64,000 bases of DNA from Luidia sarsii (lineage: Eukaryota; Echinodermata; Asteroidea; Paxillosida; Luidiidae), in contig OX465109.1 of NCBI GenBank assembly GCA_949987565.1, positions 9,586,627-9,650,626 on the forward strand, written 5' to 3'. A program made the translations under genes and the position numbers. Every line of letters begins with the position of its first letter. The first letter of the stretch is position 1. Shown here piece by piece: positions 50,340 through 62,839 of the stretch. A model generated the notes under the pieces. It searched no databases, was not told the DNA's origin, and saw only the letters and a list, made by a program, of their open reading frames with translations.

Positions 50340-50995
50340 ATAAACTGAATTCTGCAAAACCCTACAATCCTTCCTTGTTCAAAGATTGATTGGACTGATT
50401 TAGATTGATTGATTTATTTATTTTACTCTCGTGGCCAAAGGCCAAATTGCGGTAAAATGTACCATAAGTAAAACAATCTAACTACAATAGGGATGAATTG
50501 ACAGCTATAAAAAAAAAAGCCAATAGAAAAAAGCTCCATGTGACCTGAATCCTGCAAAATCCTGCAGTACTGGCTACTGTGGACCATTGCCTGAATCCTG
50601 CCAAATCCTGCACTGAGCTTATGGAGTTTTAGACCACATTCTTAACAACTTAGACTCTTTTCAGCTTAGAACAATAGGCGCTTTTTCAAACGGATAATCT
50701 CTTGACAAAAGCCACAACGACGTCCGAATTGTTACCGGCATCAGTTTCCTACAGACAAAATTGCCTTATGCCCTCAATCCTGCACATTTCCTACCGTGTG
50801 TCAACTATCATGTGCCCTCAATCCTGCAAAATCCTTCTCCAGCACTTTTGAAACTAGTAGCCTGTATCCTGCATTTTCCTACAGTGACATGAATCCCCTA
50901 TGCCCTGAATCCTGCAGAATCCTGCAATGTGTCAACTCTCGTGTGCCCTGAATCCTGCAGAATCCTGCAAAAGGCAAATAGGATTCTGCAGGATT
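50340..50995. repeat. Loose CCTGAATCCTGCAAAATCCTGCA repeat
   Basis: Scattered copies of CTGAATCCTGCAGAATCCTG between 50340 and 50990. A MITE-2 fragment (TAGACTCTTTTCAGCTTAG) interrupts at 50650-50735. 50405-50460 resembles a LINE 3' tail. Confidence 0.6.
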
Positions 50996-51576
50996 TGGGA
51001 AGGTGGCAAAGTGCTGGCAAAGGGCGAACCGTGCAGTAGGTGACGCTGACTCTCACTTGATTCTATCCAACTTTCTTGGGCAGTTTTTTTGTTGGCACTA
51101 CATATACGTGTAGCTTTGTCGAATTTGGATGAATTCACTGTGTATACAAGTGGGCTCTCACACAAAATGTACACGTGTACATGACTACAGGTACTGTACA
51201 TGTACAGGTACATGGTAGCATGAATTAGTGAAATAGAGGCTGACTGCAGCACTGTTGTTTTACTTTCAAACAGAATGATTCAGTCACCTCATTTGCTTGG
51301 ACCAGTCATCCTACATACATGTAACTTCTCGAAATGTTATCCGAAATGATGCGATCATTTTGTTTCCCCGCTCTTTTCAATATCTTTTAGCTTTAGTTAC
51401 ATGTACATGTACATGTACCGGTACAACGTCAATAGAACTACATGTACATATACACACCTGTACAGTGACTGAGTGTACATGTACCGGTATACATGTATGT
51501 ACATGTACACATGTACATGTATATATACGTGTGTACAAAATTGTACATGTATGTATAATTATCACCAGGTTACCAT
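50996..51576 (+). other. Gene-free stretch with ACATGT tracts
   Basis: Dense TGTACATGTACATGTAC tracts at 51395-51550; no coding signal. Confidence 0.5.
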
Positions 51577-51584
51577 TGAAATTG

Positions 51585-51732
51585 GAAACACCCCCCCCTC
51601 CACCACCCACACCCCCCTCCACCACCCCCCTCCACCACCCCCCCCTCCACCACCCCCCTCCACCACCCCCCTCCACCACCCCCCCTCCACCACGCCCCTC
51701 CACCACCCCCCCCCCCTCCACCACCCCCCTGG
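51585..51732 (+). repeat. CCACCCCCCTCCA simple repeat
   Basis: About 145 bp of (CCACCCCCCTCCA)n; the minus strand is G-rich with many G3-G7 runs, suitable for G-quadruplexes. Open frames on both strands are artefacts. Confidence 0.9.
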
Positions 51733-52555
51733 GTGTGTGGACCCTTGTACTGGGCAGTACCGTACATCACATGGATATTCAGAAGGTTGTCCTGAATGAC
51801 TGGACATACTCCGTTTCTGATTGGCTGCTATTTTTAGCAGCCAATCAAAAAGCCCCACATGTTGGGCAGGTTTCCAAGACTGCTTCCTACTACCCCTACT
51901 ACATCCCAACCTGGAATACGTACTGGTAATTGTCATGTAGTCAAAGACTCGGAGTGTTTGTGTAATCTTTGTAGGCCTATTGGTTTGAAAGAATTTGGTC
52001 AACCTTGAAAAAAATGTTTCAATAACACTTGGAAAATGTACATTGTATACCCCCCCCCATGCTTATATTTTTAACTAGATTCCTCAAGTAGGGAAATTCC
52101 AGATTTCGTGCGCATACTGTAGTGCATGGAGCATGGTGTAGTACTGGTACATGTACATGTATGTATTGTAGGGCCATACCACAGTGTACGGCGGTGTACA
52201 GTAGATGAGCCGTTGCAGAAATCTGAAGAGCTGCAAGAAATAATAAACTTGAAGTTTTGTCAAAGATCTCTGTCTTTCTTTTTGATTTGCAGAAAGCGTC
52301 CTACAGGTCTGCAGAGGCATAGCTTGGAAGAGAGACAACAATATAAACACGTTGTGCTTTACGTTTACCAAGGTTTGCTTTTTATTTATTTGACACTAAT
52401 TTTCCCCTAAAAATAAAAGTGAAGAAATTCCAGGGTCTGCCATTTCAGTGTAAAACTTTATCCTTCTGGTTCGGTATTTGGTGGTTTTTGTTTTAGGTTT
52501 GAGTATTGCCATGATCCTTGCCTTCATTGCCTTCATATTTGTTTTTAGGTTGCTG
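51733..52555 (+). other. Gene-free stretch
   Basis: 51815-51850 is a short inverted repeat (GATTGGCTGCTATTTTTAGC). 52292-52370 is flanked by AG and GT and could be an exon, but no family was recognised. Confidence 0.35.
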
Positions 52556-52559
52556 GAAA

Positions 52560-52810
52560 AAAATAGCCTAGGGACAAATGAGATTTGAAGGTTTGCATGG
52601 TGAGAATATCAGGATAAATAGGTTTGCAGAGACACCATGTGAATTCTCTTTTGGGAGTAAGTATGGTTCTGAAAAGAACCGGAGGAACTTGACGTTTCGA
52701 ACAGTGTACTCTGCTCGTCTTCAAGAGAGTATACTGTTCGAAACGTCTAGTTCCTCTGGTTCTTTTCAGAACCACACTTACTCACAAAAGAGAATTTACA
52801 TAGCCTAGGG
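52560..52810. mobile_element. Foldback family B palindrome, second subfamily
   Basis: Arms AGGTTTGCAGAGACACCATG to AACTTGACGTTTCGAACAG and the inverse around 52728, closed by GAACAG/CTGTTC stems and GAAAC. Same subfamily as 4205-4350. Confidence 0.82.
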
Positions 52811-53387
52811 ACAGTTTGATTTCACAGAGCTGTCATCTACCGTATACCATGTACATACTGTACATGTTCAACCACATGTGGCAGATAATTGCAGAGTGGG
52901 CCCTATGGGAAAAAAAGTGGTAGAATAAGAGCCACAAAGAAACGTGTGGCTTGCTACCTTACAATGGTGGTTTGTGGTGACCTTATGTAAGCATATCTCT
53001 TTTGTCAGTGCAATACATGTACATGTGTGTGTGGTTCTTCATTGTACATAGAACCTGTGGACTGGATTGAACTGGTTGCATTCAGAACCATGAATACATA
53101 CTCACAAAAGAGATCCATAGTGTCATCACAATTCACAACACAAATCACCCTTGACTTTCTACCTCAACCATGAACAGCCAAACATCTCATTCTGGCTCAA
53201 AGTGGATGCAGCGTTTTCAATGTACATGTAACTTGTATTGTAAGGCCCAAGAAATTATGGAAAGACGGATGACACACAAGATACATGTATATGTACATGT
53301 ACATGTACATGCACATACATGTACATGTACTGTACATGTACAAGTTCAGAGCAATTTTGAAACAAATGAATGGCAAAGAAATCACTG

Positions 53388-53600
53388 ACTGGTCCAGGAT
53401 TTGAACCTGAGTCCTCTGGTTTTGCATACCAGCGCTCTTACCCTCTGAGCTATCCGAGCCTTGGATGGTGGCCTTGCCAAATACATGTACATTGTATGTA
53501 CATGACTCATGTAGTCACCTAATGTTTGCCGCGGTGGGTCTGCCAGCCAGAATTTAGCCATTAACTACTGTGCCTGTAAACTACCGGTAAGTAAATGTTT
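53388..53600 (-). repeat. tRNA-derived SINE, Cys-like head
   Basis: On the minus strand: GCTCGGATAGCTCAGAGGGT, anticodon arm CTGGTATGCAAAACCAG (GCA), and CAGGTTCAAATCCTG. The acceptor stem does not pair well, so this is a SINE head or pseudo-tRNA rather than a functional tRNA-Cys. Confidence 0.7.
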
Positions 53601-54405
53601 ACATGTTGAACATTTTACTTGCCCGACATGAAATTTTACTTGCCCCGGGCAAGCGGGCAACCGCTAATGTCGAACCCTGCTGTAGTGTACAGTACATGCA
53701 TGTACATGTATGTACATGTACATGTATGTACAACTGTATGTATTTTAATTCACTCTTCACAAGTCATAAAGTTCTGTATCTTTGGCCCAATATCACTGTA
53801 TACTGAACAATTTTCATGGATCCCGGGATGTTCGTTATAGCAATGTTTCACTGTAATGACTGTATACACGATGTGTACATGCACTGTCAACAGAATTAAT
53901 GTACATGTATGGCCACTGTCTTACGCTCTGATTTTAGGTAGCCAGTTACGGAAATCAGTAGAATTTAATAAACATTTGCTACAATTACATGTACATGTAC
54001 AATCCTATTCTTAGGCTTCCTGCTTTTGAGGAAGGTCTGGCTACATGTACATCATGTCGTATTGAACTACATGTACTACCGGTACGTGTACCAGTTCCTC
54101 TTTTTTGTGTCGTCGGACATGGCGAGATTTTCTTTGTTTGACGATCGGTGTTTAGAGGCAACATCGATGGGTGATGTCAGCATCCATTAAATAACCTCAT
54201 GAATGTACCGGTACATAACCGGGTGGGACTGTGGCCGTTCAAATGAGAGGTTGGGAGAAAACCAAACCGTCCTGGATCTTTGCCAAGAATAGTCCAGCAA
54301 ATGACATGATAATGATATTACACTTTGCGGGAAGAATTTGTGAAACTTGTTGGTCTGTAGTCTGGACTGTGTGGGGGGGATGCTTAGACATGCATTGCGT
54401 ATTAA

Positions 54406-54736
54406 CCACTTCGCACCGGATGTTTTTTCAGCGACGATGACTGCCATACAGGTTTTTTTAACAATGCATCATTTTCAAATCTCGCTAAAACAATCGGAAC
54501 AATATATTTCTGTGAAATAATCGAAAAGGGTATACTATAGGTACAAGACAGTAAAACCTGGCACAATTCGGACGTCGTGGCTTTTGTCAAGAGATTATCC
54601 CTTCGAAAAAGGGCCCATTGTGCGTCGTCAATGGAGCGTAACAGACGTGTGTGTGCGTGTGTGTGGGTGTATGGTGCTGTCAATCCCTGACCGCAGACTC
54701 CAGCCTCCACTCCAGGCAGTCAAATCCTCGAGTTGA
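54406..54736 (+). mobile_element. MITE-2 copy, truncated
   Basis: TTAA then CCACTTCGCACCGGA; the match to the full copies ends at CAGTCAAATCCTCGAGTTG, about half-way. Confidence 0.85.
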
Positions 54737-56279
54737 AACACGCTGATTGAGCTGGGCAAACCCTAACTGAACTTCTAAGAAGTTGTTAACTTCTTAAACT
54801 GGTTAAAAAACAGCATCTAACCGCTGGATAGCTGGCCTAGTCAACTACCGAAGTTGCTATTTTTGAACGTTTAATTTTTTTTGAAAAATGTTTGAAGATC
54901 CCAGTCAGTTTGCCCATTTTTTGTTTCAGCTCCTGAGAATATCAGGGAATTTCAAATACAATATGTAATACTGTATGTTCATGTGCATGCTCAGTGTACA
55001 TACATTTATGTGTTTATGTACACAGTATCTCCCTGTTTCATTGTTGTACATGTACTTCCTTGGTGTTTGTGCATGTCCTAATGGCTCTGATGAAAAAGTC
55101 ACGACCCTTTCATGCCACACAAAGGGACTTTTCAACAACATGGCTTGGGTTCTGGGCTCTGGCTCAGCTAGGCTTTGCCCCTGTCATCTATTACTATCAG
55201 CTGGAACTGGAAGTATTATGTACTGTACACCGTGTACATGTACACCTTCCATTTTTCTGTCTTTGATGTTGATCCTCCGTTCTCCTACAGTCCCTAGCTT
55301 TCTCAGAACAGAACATCTTGTTTTGAAGCGATGGATATGTCAAAAATGAACTTGCCGCCTGAGCTTAAGGCCTATACAACGTAACATGTACTGTACATGT
55401 ACGGTAGTTGGGCCATTCCCACTGTCCTCCCAAAACACACACAAATTGACATGTACAGTACTAGATCACGATTTGAATTGCGATTCTATTCCATTTTTCT
55501 CCGTGTGTGTGTGTGTGTGGACGCGGTAAACACAATTATTTGTGAGATCCAACTTACATGTACTGTGGATAACCCATCGTAAGTTGTGATTAGGCATGTT
55601 GTTAGGCCTGTAGGATATTTCTGTGCATACCGGTACATGTGGCTCATTGTCTTGCTTTTGATCATATTGTACATGTACAATGTATACACACACATGTACA
55701 TGAAGCTTGCTACATGTATGTTTGGTGAAATGGACTGCCGGATGGTTAATGTACCGGTACAGAAACTACATGTGTATGTAAAACAGAGCCAGGAGCCATA
55801 GTCGGAGCCGTGTTTTGACAAGGCCATGTACATGTAATGCATGGTACATGGATGTACAATGTCGTATAGATGCATTGAGCACCATGGTACAATGTAGTTT
55901 GGTACCATGCCATGATCATCTGCTTGAAGAACACGGACAGTTCAGACATGAATTTGAACCCGCAACGCGTTCCTTATAATTGCAGACGGCGTACACGTGA
56001 TGTATGTATGTAAGTGCGTAACCCACTGTACCACTGAGCTACTGCACATGCACAGTACAGTAGTCGAGGTCATGTGTTGTATTTTGAAGTTGTACAGTGG
56101 CTGGTGCCGCAATCTGTTGATACACAAGTGTGTACACATGTACACAAACATGTATATATGTACATGTACTGTACATGTATGAGTGTGTACATGTGTATGT
56201 GTACACATGTACAGTACACTGTACATGTGCACCCTCTTTGAATTGCAATAAATTCTTATCTGCACAAATCACTAGTTAC
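54737..56279 (+). other. Gene-free stretch with ACATGT tracts
   Basis: Many TACATGTACA tracts. A SINE relic at 55951-56110 has a decayed B box. No supported gene. Confidence 0.4.
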
Positions 56280-56470
56280 ATGTACTGTACCTGTACACGT
56301 ACTGGTACATGTACATGTACATGTGTACATGTACATGATTGTACATGTGTACATGTACATGATTGTACATGTACATGTGTACATGTACATGATTGTACAT
56401 GTGTACATGTACATGATTGTACATGTGTACATGTACATGATTGTACATGTACATGTACCGTACATGTAAT
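56280..56470. repeat. ACATGT-based minisatellite with GATT spacers
   Basis: Units of GTACATGTACATGATT plus GTACAT repeated about eight times. Almost wholly self-complementary; both strands read alike. Confidence 0.9.
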
Positions 56471-56529
56471 TGGGCAGAGCTCTGACCATACAGTGCTAAA
56501 CGCATCTGGTCGGGCAAACCCTTATTGAT

Positions 56530-58060
56530 TTATAATCCTCTCAAATACTGAAATGAATGGGATGTCTGAGAAGGGCTGGAGACACTGTTTGTACATTGTT
56601 GTACATGCAGACACCTACAATGTACGTGTCTTTTATGGGAAATTAGGGAAAGTACAATGTGGGTGGGGCAGCCTTGCATCCATCCAAGTTTCTTTGGGCA
56701 CCCATCAGGAAGGGCAAAATCCTCTTCCCAAATGCTGAATGAATGGGATGTCTGAGAAGGGCTGCAGGCACTGTTCGTACGCACGTGTACACAATCTACA
56801 CTGTATACATGTACATGTACATGTACATGTACCTGTGCCATTGTAGTATGTACATGCAGTGACCTCATGTGTCTGTGAATTGGAAATTAGGGAAAGTCCC
56901 TGTCAGCCTGGCATCCATCCAACTTTCTTTGGGCCCACACCATCAGGTACAGTGTGTACAGTACTGGTGGGGCACCCCATTAACAAGTATTCTCCCCAAA
57001 AAGAATGTCTTGCACTTGTGTCTAAATGATGAAATTAGGGAATTACCAATGTGGGCAGGGCAGCCTGGCATCCAGCCAAGTTTCTTCATCTTTCTCAATG
57101 GTTGAGTCCTGTAGTTGCCCTGGATGTTAATTTTTTTTACCAGACAGTGGTTGCACAGTGGTTGCCAGTGTAAATTCATCACGTGCATTACTGCATGTTG
57201 CTTTTTCCATATTCGTCTTGCTTGGTAGTGGTACAATGTACATACATGTACATGTACAATGTACATACATACATGGCTCTCCACAAGGCTCACAGTGCCC
57301 TCAGTTTTTCTCTGCAATCTGATCGGGCTGGTCCGTTTGGGCATCACTCCAGGGGAAGGCGATGCCTGTGTTCAATGTACAGTACGTGTACTTGTACATT
57401 GTACATGTACATGTAAGCCTTACATGCGTGTACATGTACCTGTCCCCTATCCACTGCCACACTACATGTACATGCATCTCCTGCCTCTGTCTGTCTGCCG
57501 TGCGTGATTTTGCTGCATGTACATGTACCGGTACACGTCACCCAAATCTACATGTACTTGTGGGGTAAGTCCATTAAATAATGATGACAGCAATAACAAA
57601 AATCAGAGGGTTTTCTGCTTTACTGAGACAGTGTTTCCTTCCTCCATGATACAACCCAGGCCAAGATTTGTTTAGGATAATTTCAAGTCTATATTTGTGT
57701 CACCTTGTGTGTGTACAATGTATACAATACATGCACATGTGTACTGTACATACATGTACATGTGTACAAACAGTGTTTGAGCATTTTTTTAAGTCATAGA
57801 CATACGAAAAATAAACAGAGATAGTTTCAGGTGTTTTTTAATTTTTTAGATGCAAACCCAAGAAGAAAGTTCAACAGCAAAACCGGAAAAACAGGTTGAA
57901 CTTGCAAATTGCCCAAGCCTACATGTATGTATACACATGTACATGTACATGGAGTATGAGCTGAAAGCTGGCATTGTGTGTACCAGAAATGTATCGCAGC
58001 TACGGTACCGGTAGCATTATAGTGATTCCTGGTTTTTATTTTCTGTCAGAGGGTCCACTT
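56530..58060 (+). other. Gene-free stretch with a ~200-bp diverged tandem repeat
   Basis: GAATGGGATGTCTGAGAAGG recurs at 56551 and 56741, and CATCCATCCAAGTTTCTTTG-like text at 56675, 56910 and 57070: three diverged units. ACATGT tracts throughout. Confidence 0.55.
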
Positions 58061-58062
58061 AA

Positions 58063-58479
58063 AGCCTCCTACACAACATTGATAAGATCAAAAAACAGAA
58101 ATGTTCACAGATTTACATGAAACTCATACAGTTTGAAGATGGTTATGGTAGAAACCTCTCACTGAAATATTTCTGCCTAAAATGCTGTATTTTTGGAGAA
58201 AATAGTAAAAGAAATCGTTTACGTCTCACCCTTACCGGTAGACCCAAACGATTTTTCAGAACAATTCGTTAAATGCTGCATTTGCGGGAAACAAATGAAG
58301 CTGTTTTTCACTGTTTTCTCGAGACTCGGTTGGCGGATTAAGCTGAAATTTTCACAGGTGTGCTATTTCATGCATATGTTGTATCAGACAATGTACATGT
58401 ACATGTACTGTACATGTACCGGTACATGTGTGTATGGATGCTATTCGTTGACCTCGACCAATGTTGTGTTATCCAGGCT
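58063..58479 (-). mobile_element. MITE-1 copy with internal ACATGT insertion
   Basis: Flanked by TTAA (58059-58062 and 58480-58483). The interior matches the other copies, but TGTACATGTACATGTACTG and more is inserted at 58391-58432. Confidence 0.85.
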
Positions 58480-58483
58480 TTAA

Positions 58484-60285
58484 AAACACACATGTATTGC
58501 ATGTCTGTGTCTACAGATAAACCGGTCACGTACACACTGTACTGTTTTTCACTTTTCCAAGGAATCATGTGTAATTGTGACAGTCTCAGAAAGAATTACC
58601 GGGAAAACTTTGTTAAATCTGCTGAAAACAGAAAAGCAGGGCTCTATTTGAGACATACATGTACATGTACTGTACATTCACAGTACGTGTACATGTACCT
58701 GAAATGTATCACAGGTACATGTAGGGGGGGGGGTAGCATTGTATTTTTTTTTGGGGGGGGGGGGTGGTAGGCTGGTTCCAAGGAAATGGGTGAGGGGTGT
58801 CTGGGTCTAGTACACCAATGGCCTAATCTGCAAGGTACTGTAACAGCTGAGGGGATGGAGGAAGTGTCTGGCCTTGGCCAATGGTTGGCTTGGTAACCAG
58901 ACAGTGAATGTGAAATGAGCAACCTTTGAACTTGGGGGATGATTTATCATTGTAAATAGCTTCCCTTTTCAGTAGGCCTAAAAAAACCTGATTGCATACA
59001 ATGTACATGCAGTTAAATAGACTTTTTAATTTGTACTGTACATGTACATGTACATTGTCTTTTGTTGCTTATTGTACACGTGTACATATTTAAGGCTTAT
59101 TCTTGATTTGCATGGCCGGTTACAGACAAGGCATTGGAATTGGGTTGTCTACCGGTATGTGTTGGTGATGAGCTGTGAATTGTGTTACATGTACATATAC
59201 ACTGTACACTGTACATGTAAGTACCGCCTCCCCCAACCCCATTGCGCAGTAAGCTTCACTGAGCACGTGCGGCTGGCTCTCCCATTGGTGCGGAGGTGAA
59301 TGTCGCGGCCTGCCTCTCACATGGCTGGGTCGTGTTGTAGCGGCATTCAGCTCGTGGCAGGGTGCGCACTTACAATGCATACGCACTGGGGTATTGTCTA
59401 GCAAATGCATGCTTCACCGAAGCTTGGGACTGTGTTTGTGCGTGCAGCATTTGAAAGGCCAGGGGTGCATTTCACAAATCTGTATGATTGCTGTAAAAGG
59501 TTGTATGGTCACTGTGCATCATTTGATCCTAATACTAAAGTCAGAGTCGGGATGAGTTTGATGAAATCTTGTAATCTACCACATACATGTGTACATGTAC
59601 ACGTACATGTAGGAGGTGGCTGTACCGGTACATTTTATCAGTGCAGTAGACCAATTGCTCTCAGAAGGGTTTTTCCCACTACAAAAATAATCGGGATTTG
59701 AATCGCGATTCGAACCTCCCTTTTTTTCGGTCTTGTCCACACAGGCCAAATAATCGCGTCGAAAATAAACGCGAGCCGATTGCGGTTAGCATGTGGTCGC
59801 GCTGGCTGCGCAAGCGGGAATGGCGGGACTCGCTGACGAACATAAACGAACCCTGTGCTGCACTTCCTGGCAGCAAGCTAGTGGCAGGAAATGCCATGCT
59901 TGCACAATGCATCGTGGGCTTCAAAAAAAACTGCGATTTGAGCGGAGCATTCCCACACACATCGATTGATTTCCCACACACAATCATTGATTTAAATCAT
60001 GATTTAAATCATGATTTAAATCACTGTGGGGAAAAAATGACAGAAATCACTCATATTATGATAAAAATCACTTCTTCTTTTTTAAAGCAAAATAGTACAT
60101 GTATCTTAATGAAAAGCAAGACTCTACATTGCACATCAACAACTGTCATGACGTATGCTATACATGTTACAAGTCAGTGATGAAACCTCTTTGTCTTTGG
60201 TCATTTGGCCATATACAGTACCGAGTCCCAGAACCCATCCCCTTTACACATGTACATGTGTACATGTACATGTATGTGTAGCCCA
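58484..60285 (+). other. Gene-free stretch
   Basis: G-rich runs at 58723-58765. ATGATTTAAATC is repeated at 59995-60025. No recognised gene. Confidence 0.4.
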
Positions 60286-60289
60286 CCCA

Positions 60290-60792
60290 TATGTGACCCG
60301 GCACAGCGACATGAGGAATATCCCACCAAAACTCTTTTCGAGTAAACAACGCCTGAAGTCAAAGTATCTTCTCAATTCGATAACAAAAATTCAATTTTCG
60401 TTTTGTTGTATTTTCGGAAAGTTCATGTATTGGAGGATATTATGTCCAAAGGATTTTTCCAAAATCCATCTCTAAATGTTGAAAAAAAACCTGAGGATTT
60501 CGGGGGAGTGTTTGTGTACTGTTTTCATGAAAATGTAAAGTTCCTGCCTTTTTGAATGGCCGCTTTCGAGGAGTTAGAATGGCGTTGCTACATGTACCGG
60601 TATAATTATTGCGTCTGGTACCAAATGAACGAGCGAAGTCCCCTTGTATTATTTACAACAAAAGTTCACACGGAAATAATTTTTATATCATTTAAAAAAA
60701 GCTAAGTAATGGTATACTCTTTCACATCATTAGAAAATCTCAAAATCTCAAAAGGGGGGGTTAATCTTCATTATGCTGTGCCGGGTCACATA
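60290..60792. mobile_element. MITE, 503 bp, ATGTGACCCGGCACAGC ends
   Basis: TATGTGACCCGGCACAGC and its inverse GCTGTGCCGGGTCACATA, flanked by TA, in the manner of a Tc1/mariner-type non-autonomous element. The interior has no frame. Confidence 0.82.
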
Positions 60793-61384
60793 TGTACATG
60801 TAAGCATTTTAGCAAGGAAGCACAAGTGTGGTATGCTTGTACATGTACATTGTAGCTCTCGGCAGTCAGCAAAATGTTTATGGATTTCTGTGTTTGGGTA
60901 CATTTGAATGATCACAATGGTACTGTAACTGCACTTACACTGTACATGTAAATGGTCGTGGAAAGCGAATGTGGGAGTGTTTAAAGTTAGTGGTCATGAT
61001 GATAATATGTTTTTATAAAAAAAAAATGTGATTTAAATCAAACCAATTAAATAAAAAAATAAAAAAATAATTAATTAATTAATTAATTAAATTAATTATT
61101 ATTAATTAATTAATTATTATTAATCGCAATTTACAGTATATCAACCCTGCTTTATTGGCCTTTCCACAAGTTCAGCCTAGCAGGAAGAGCATTCTTTTTT
61201 GTCATTTTCGTCATTTTGATTTTTCACTGTTTTAGCATAGTGAAAGTTTAATCTCTTCTCTTTTTCCTTTTTCTTGTACACGTGTCTTATGTTTTTGGAT
61301 CTTCATCAAACCTTTGCTAATGAAGAACCCTATGTGTATATGATCCTAGAACATACAGCAATGTTATGAATATGATCCATAGCC
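60793..61384 (+). other. Gene-free stretch, AT-rich
   Basis: (ATTA)n simple repeat at 61065-61125. No gene. Confidence 0.5.
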
Positions 61385-61515
61385 AGTGATTTATTGAGTT
61401 ACCAGCTCTTTTTCAGAGCCACACACTCCTTCTCAAAAGAGATGTGTTACATACATGGTGTCACCTTCAACCTTTCACTTGGTATTTCCACCAGGCAAAC
61501 CTTCCAGTCTTACGG
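61385..61515 (+). mobile_element. Foldback family B single diverged arm
   Basis: GAGTTACCAGCTCTTTTTCAG to ATGGTGTCACC to CAGGCAAACCTTCCAGTCTTA: arm only, without the core. Confidence 0.75.
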
Positions 61516-61608
61516 TATTTGAGTGATTTATTATTAATAAATTTTGAACAATTCACAAATTGACTTCTGCATCTTTTCCTCCTTCCCCACCTTTCTTTTA
61601 ACCCCAGG

Positions 61609-61783
61609 ATGGCCAATCCAGTACAGCGCCAACAATCAGACAGTCCTTTTGTCGATGTCAATATGATGGACACCGGTCTGTCGGAACCATCTCAGTGCAC
61701 TCAGTCGGGTGACACCGTTCTGTCGGAACCATCTCAGTGCACTCAGTCGGGTGAGACTGATCATGAGCACTCCCAACTCAAAC
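61609..61783 (+). CDS. Unknown Glu-rich gene, exon A
   Basis: MANPVQRQQSDSPFVDVN, then two near-identical 14-residue repeats (LSEPSQCTQSGDTV / LSEPSQCTQSGETD). A second possible donor GTGAGA at 61751 lies at the end of the second repeat. Confidence 0.55.
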
Positions 61784-62514
61784 GTAAGTTTGCTCCCCTT
61801 AGATTGTCAGCCTTTCCTAAAAGGACTTCTCTCCCCCTCCCTCTCCTTCCCCCACCCTCTCCTTCCCCTAATATTGTGTGTCAAGTCGTGTCAAGTTCCG
61901 TCGAATACCATTAATTGAAGAATTACTTTCCCTCGAATGAGCTGTACTCAAATGATGAGCCATTTGTTGACAATTTTTGTGTTGCACTGTCCTGTGCTTT
62001 CCCAGTCCTTCGGATCACACCATTGGTGTGAAATGACATTTCCATGTAATGGTCTTCTTGTTGGGTTTACCATTGGATGCATTCTAGACCCTCCATGGAT
62101 ATACCTTGTCTTCTTCTCACTCCTCCAGAATTGCAAGGATTGGTTAATTATGTACATGTGGAAATTTGTTCTCAGATTTTTTCAAGCGTATACAAGGAGT
62201 GCAGGAAGAGTTCATCCTCAAGCATCCTAAAATCTTGAAGATGTTGCTCCAAGACAGAAAGGAGAAAGAGGAGGGAGAGAATTTTTTTGAGGAAAACAAG
62301 TGGAAAGAGGAGATGTGGCAGATGGAGCCAGAGGCACCGCAGAAGAAGGAGAAGGGAGAGGAGAAGGAGGAGGAAGAAAAGTGGAAGGTGGAGGAAGGAG
62401 AGAAGGCAGCAGAGGAAGAGCCGGCGCAGGAGAAGGGAGAGCAGGACGAAAAGAAGAACGAGGAGGGTACTTTGAAAACCCTGGGGCAGCCAGCCACCAA
62501 AGACAGCCTGAAAG
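61609..62514 (+). CDS. Unrecognised Glu/Lys-rich protein, first two coding exons
   Basis: Exon A: acceptor CCCCAG ends at 61607, ATG at 61609, donor AAAC|GTAAGT at 61783/61784. Exon B: acceptor TTCTCAG ends at 62175, donor AAAG|GTATGA after 62514. The phases agree (phase 1 at both donors), giving about 171 residues, open at the 3' end. Exon A is Ser/Thr/Gln-rich and has a 42-bp direct duplication encoding LSEPSQCTQSG twice. Exon B starts with a helical FFKRIQGVQEEFILKHPKIL and continues with ~70 residues rich in E and K, probably a charged helix. I do not recognise the family. The start is uncertain because it lies two bases after an acceptor, so a 5' UTR exon is implied. Third exon not seen before the window ends. 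Confidence 0.55.
62176..62514 (+). CDS. Unknown Glu-rich gene, exon B
   Basis: 113 codons; 'FKRIQGVQEEFILKHP' then KEKEEGENFF, and a long E/K-rich stretch ending TLKTLGQPATKDSLK. Purine-rich on the + strand, unlike the surroundings. Confidence 0.55.
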
Positions 62515-62839
62515 GTATGACCTGATGAATGTTAGCCTTTCTTTCATACCGTTAACTTATTTGGGTTTGGGTTTTTGTAAAGTCCAAGATGGACAGTCCT
62601 CTCATTGACAGCAGGTACCAAAACGAAGAAGTTTCCCCCCAAAAATAGATAACAGTGTAGCTTCCACAGAGTGTGATCGGACAAGGCTTGTCACATGGTT
62701 TCTGGATTCAGGGCTAGGGCCAAGTCTACTGAAAGGGCATTTTCACGGGCAGCCTGTGCCTTGGAGCCGTAGCCATAGTCACGTACCACATAGCTGGTTG
62801 GTCTACCCCGGGGCTCTGCCTGTCCGATTCTTGTCCTGG

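Noticed and set aside
52290..52372. Possible exon RKRPTGLQRHSLEERQQYKH
   Set aside because: Flanked by TTTGCAG and AAG|GTTTGC, but no family resemblance or neighbouring exon in phase was found.
53388..53462. Functional tRNA-Cys gene
   Set aside because: The anticodon and T arms look right, but the acceptor stem pairs poorly and a SINE body follows, so it is annotated as a SINE head.
54994..55266. Possible exon encoding HATQRDFSTTWLGFWALAQLGF
   Set aside because: A hydrophobic helix-like frame, but no clear acceptor/donor pair and no recognised family.
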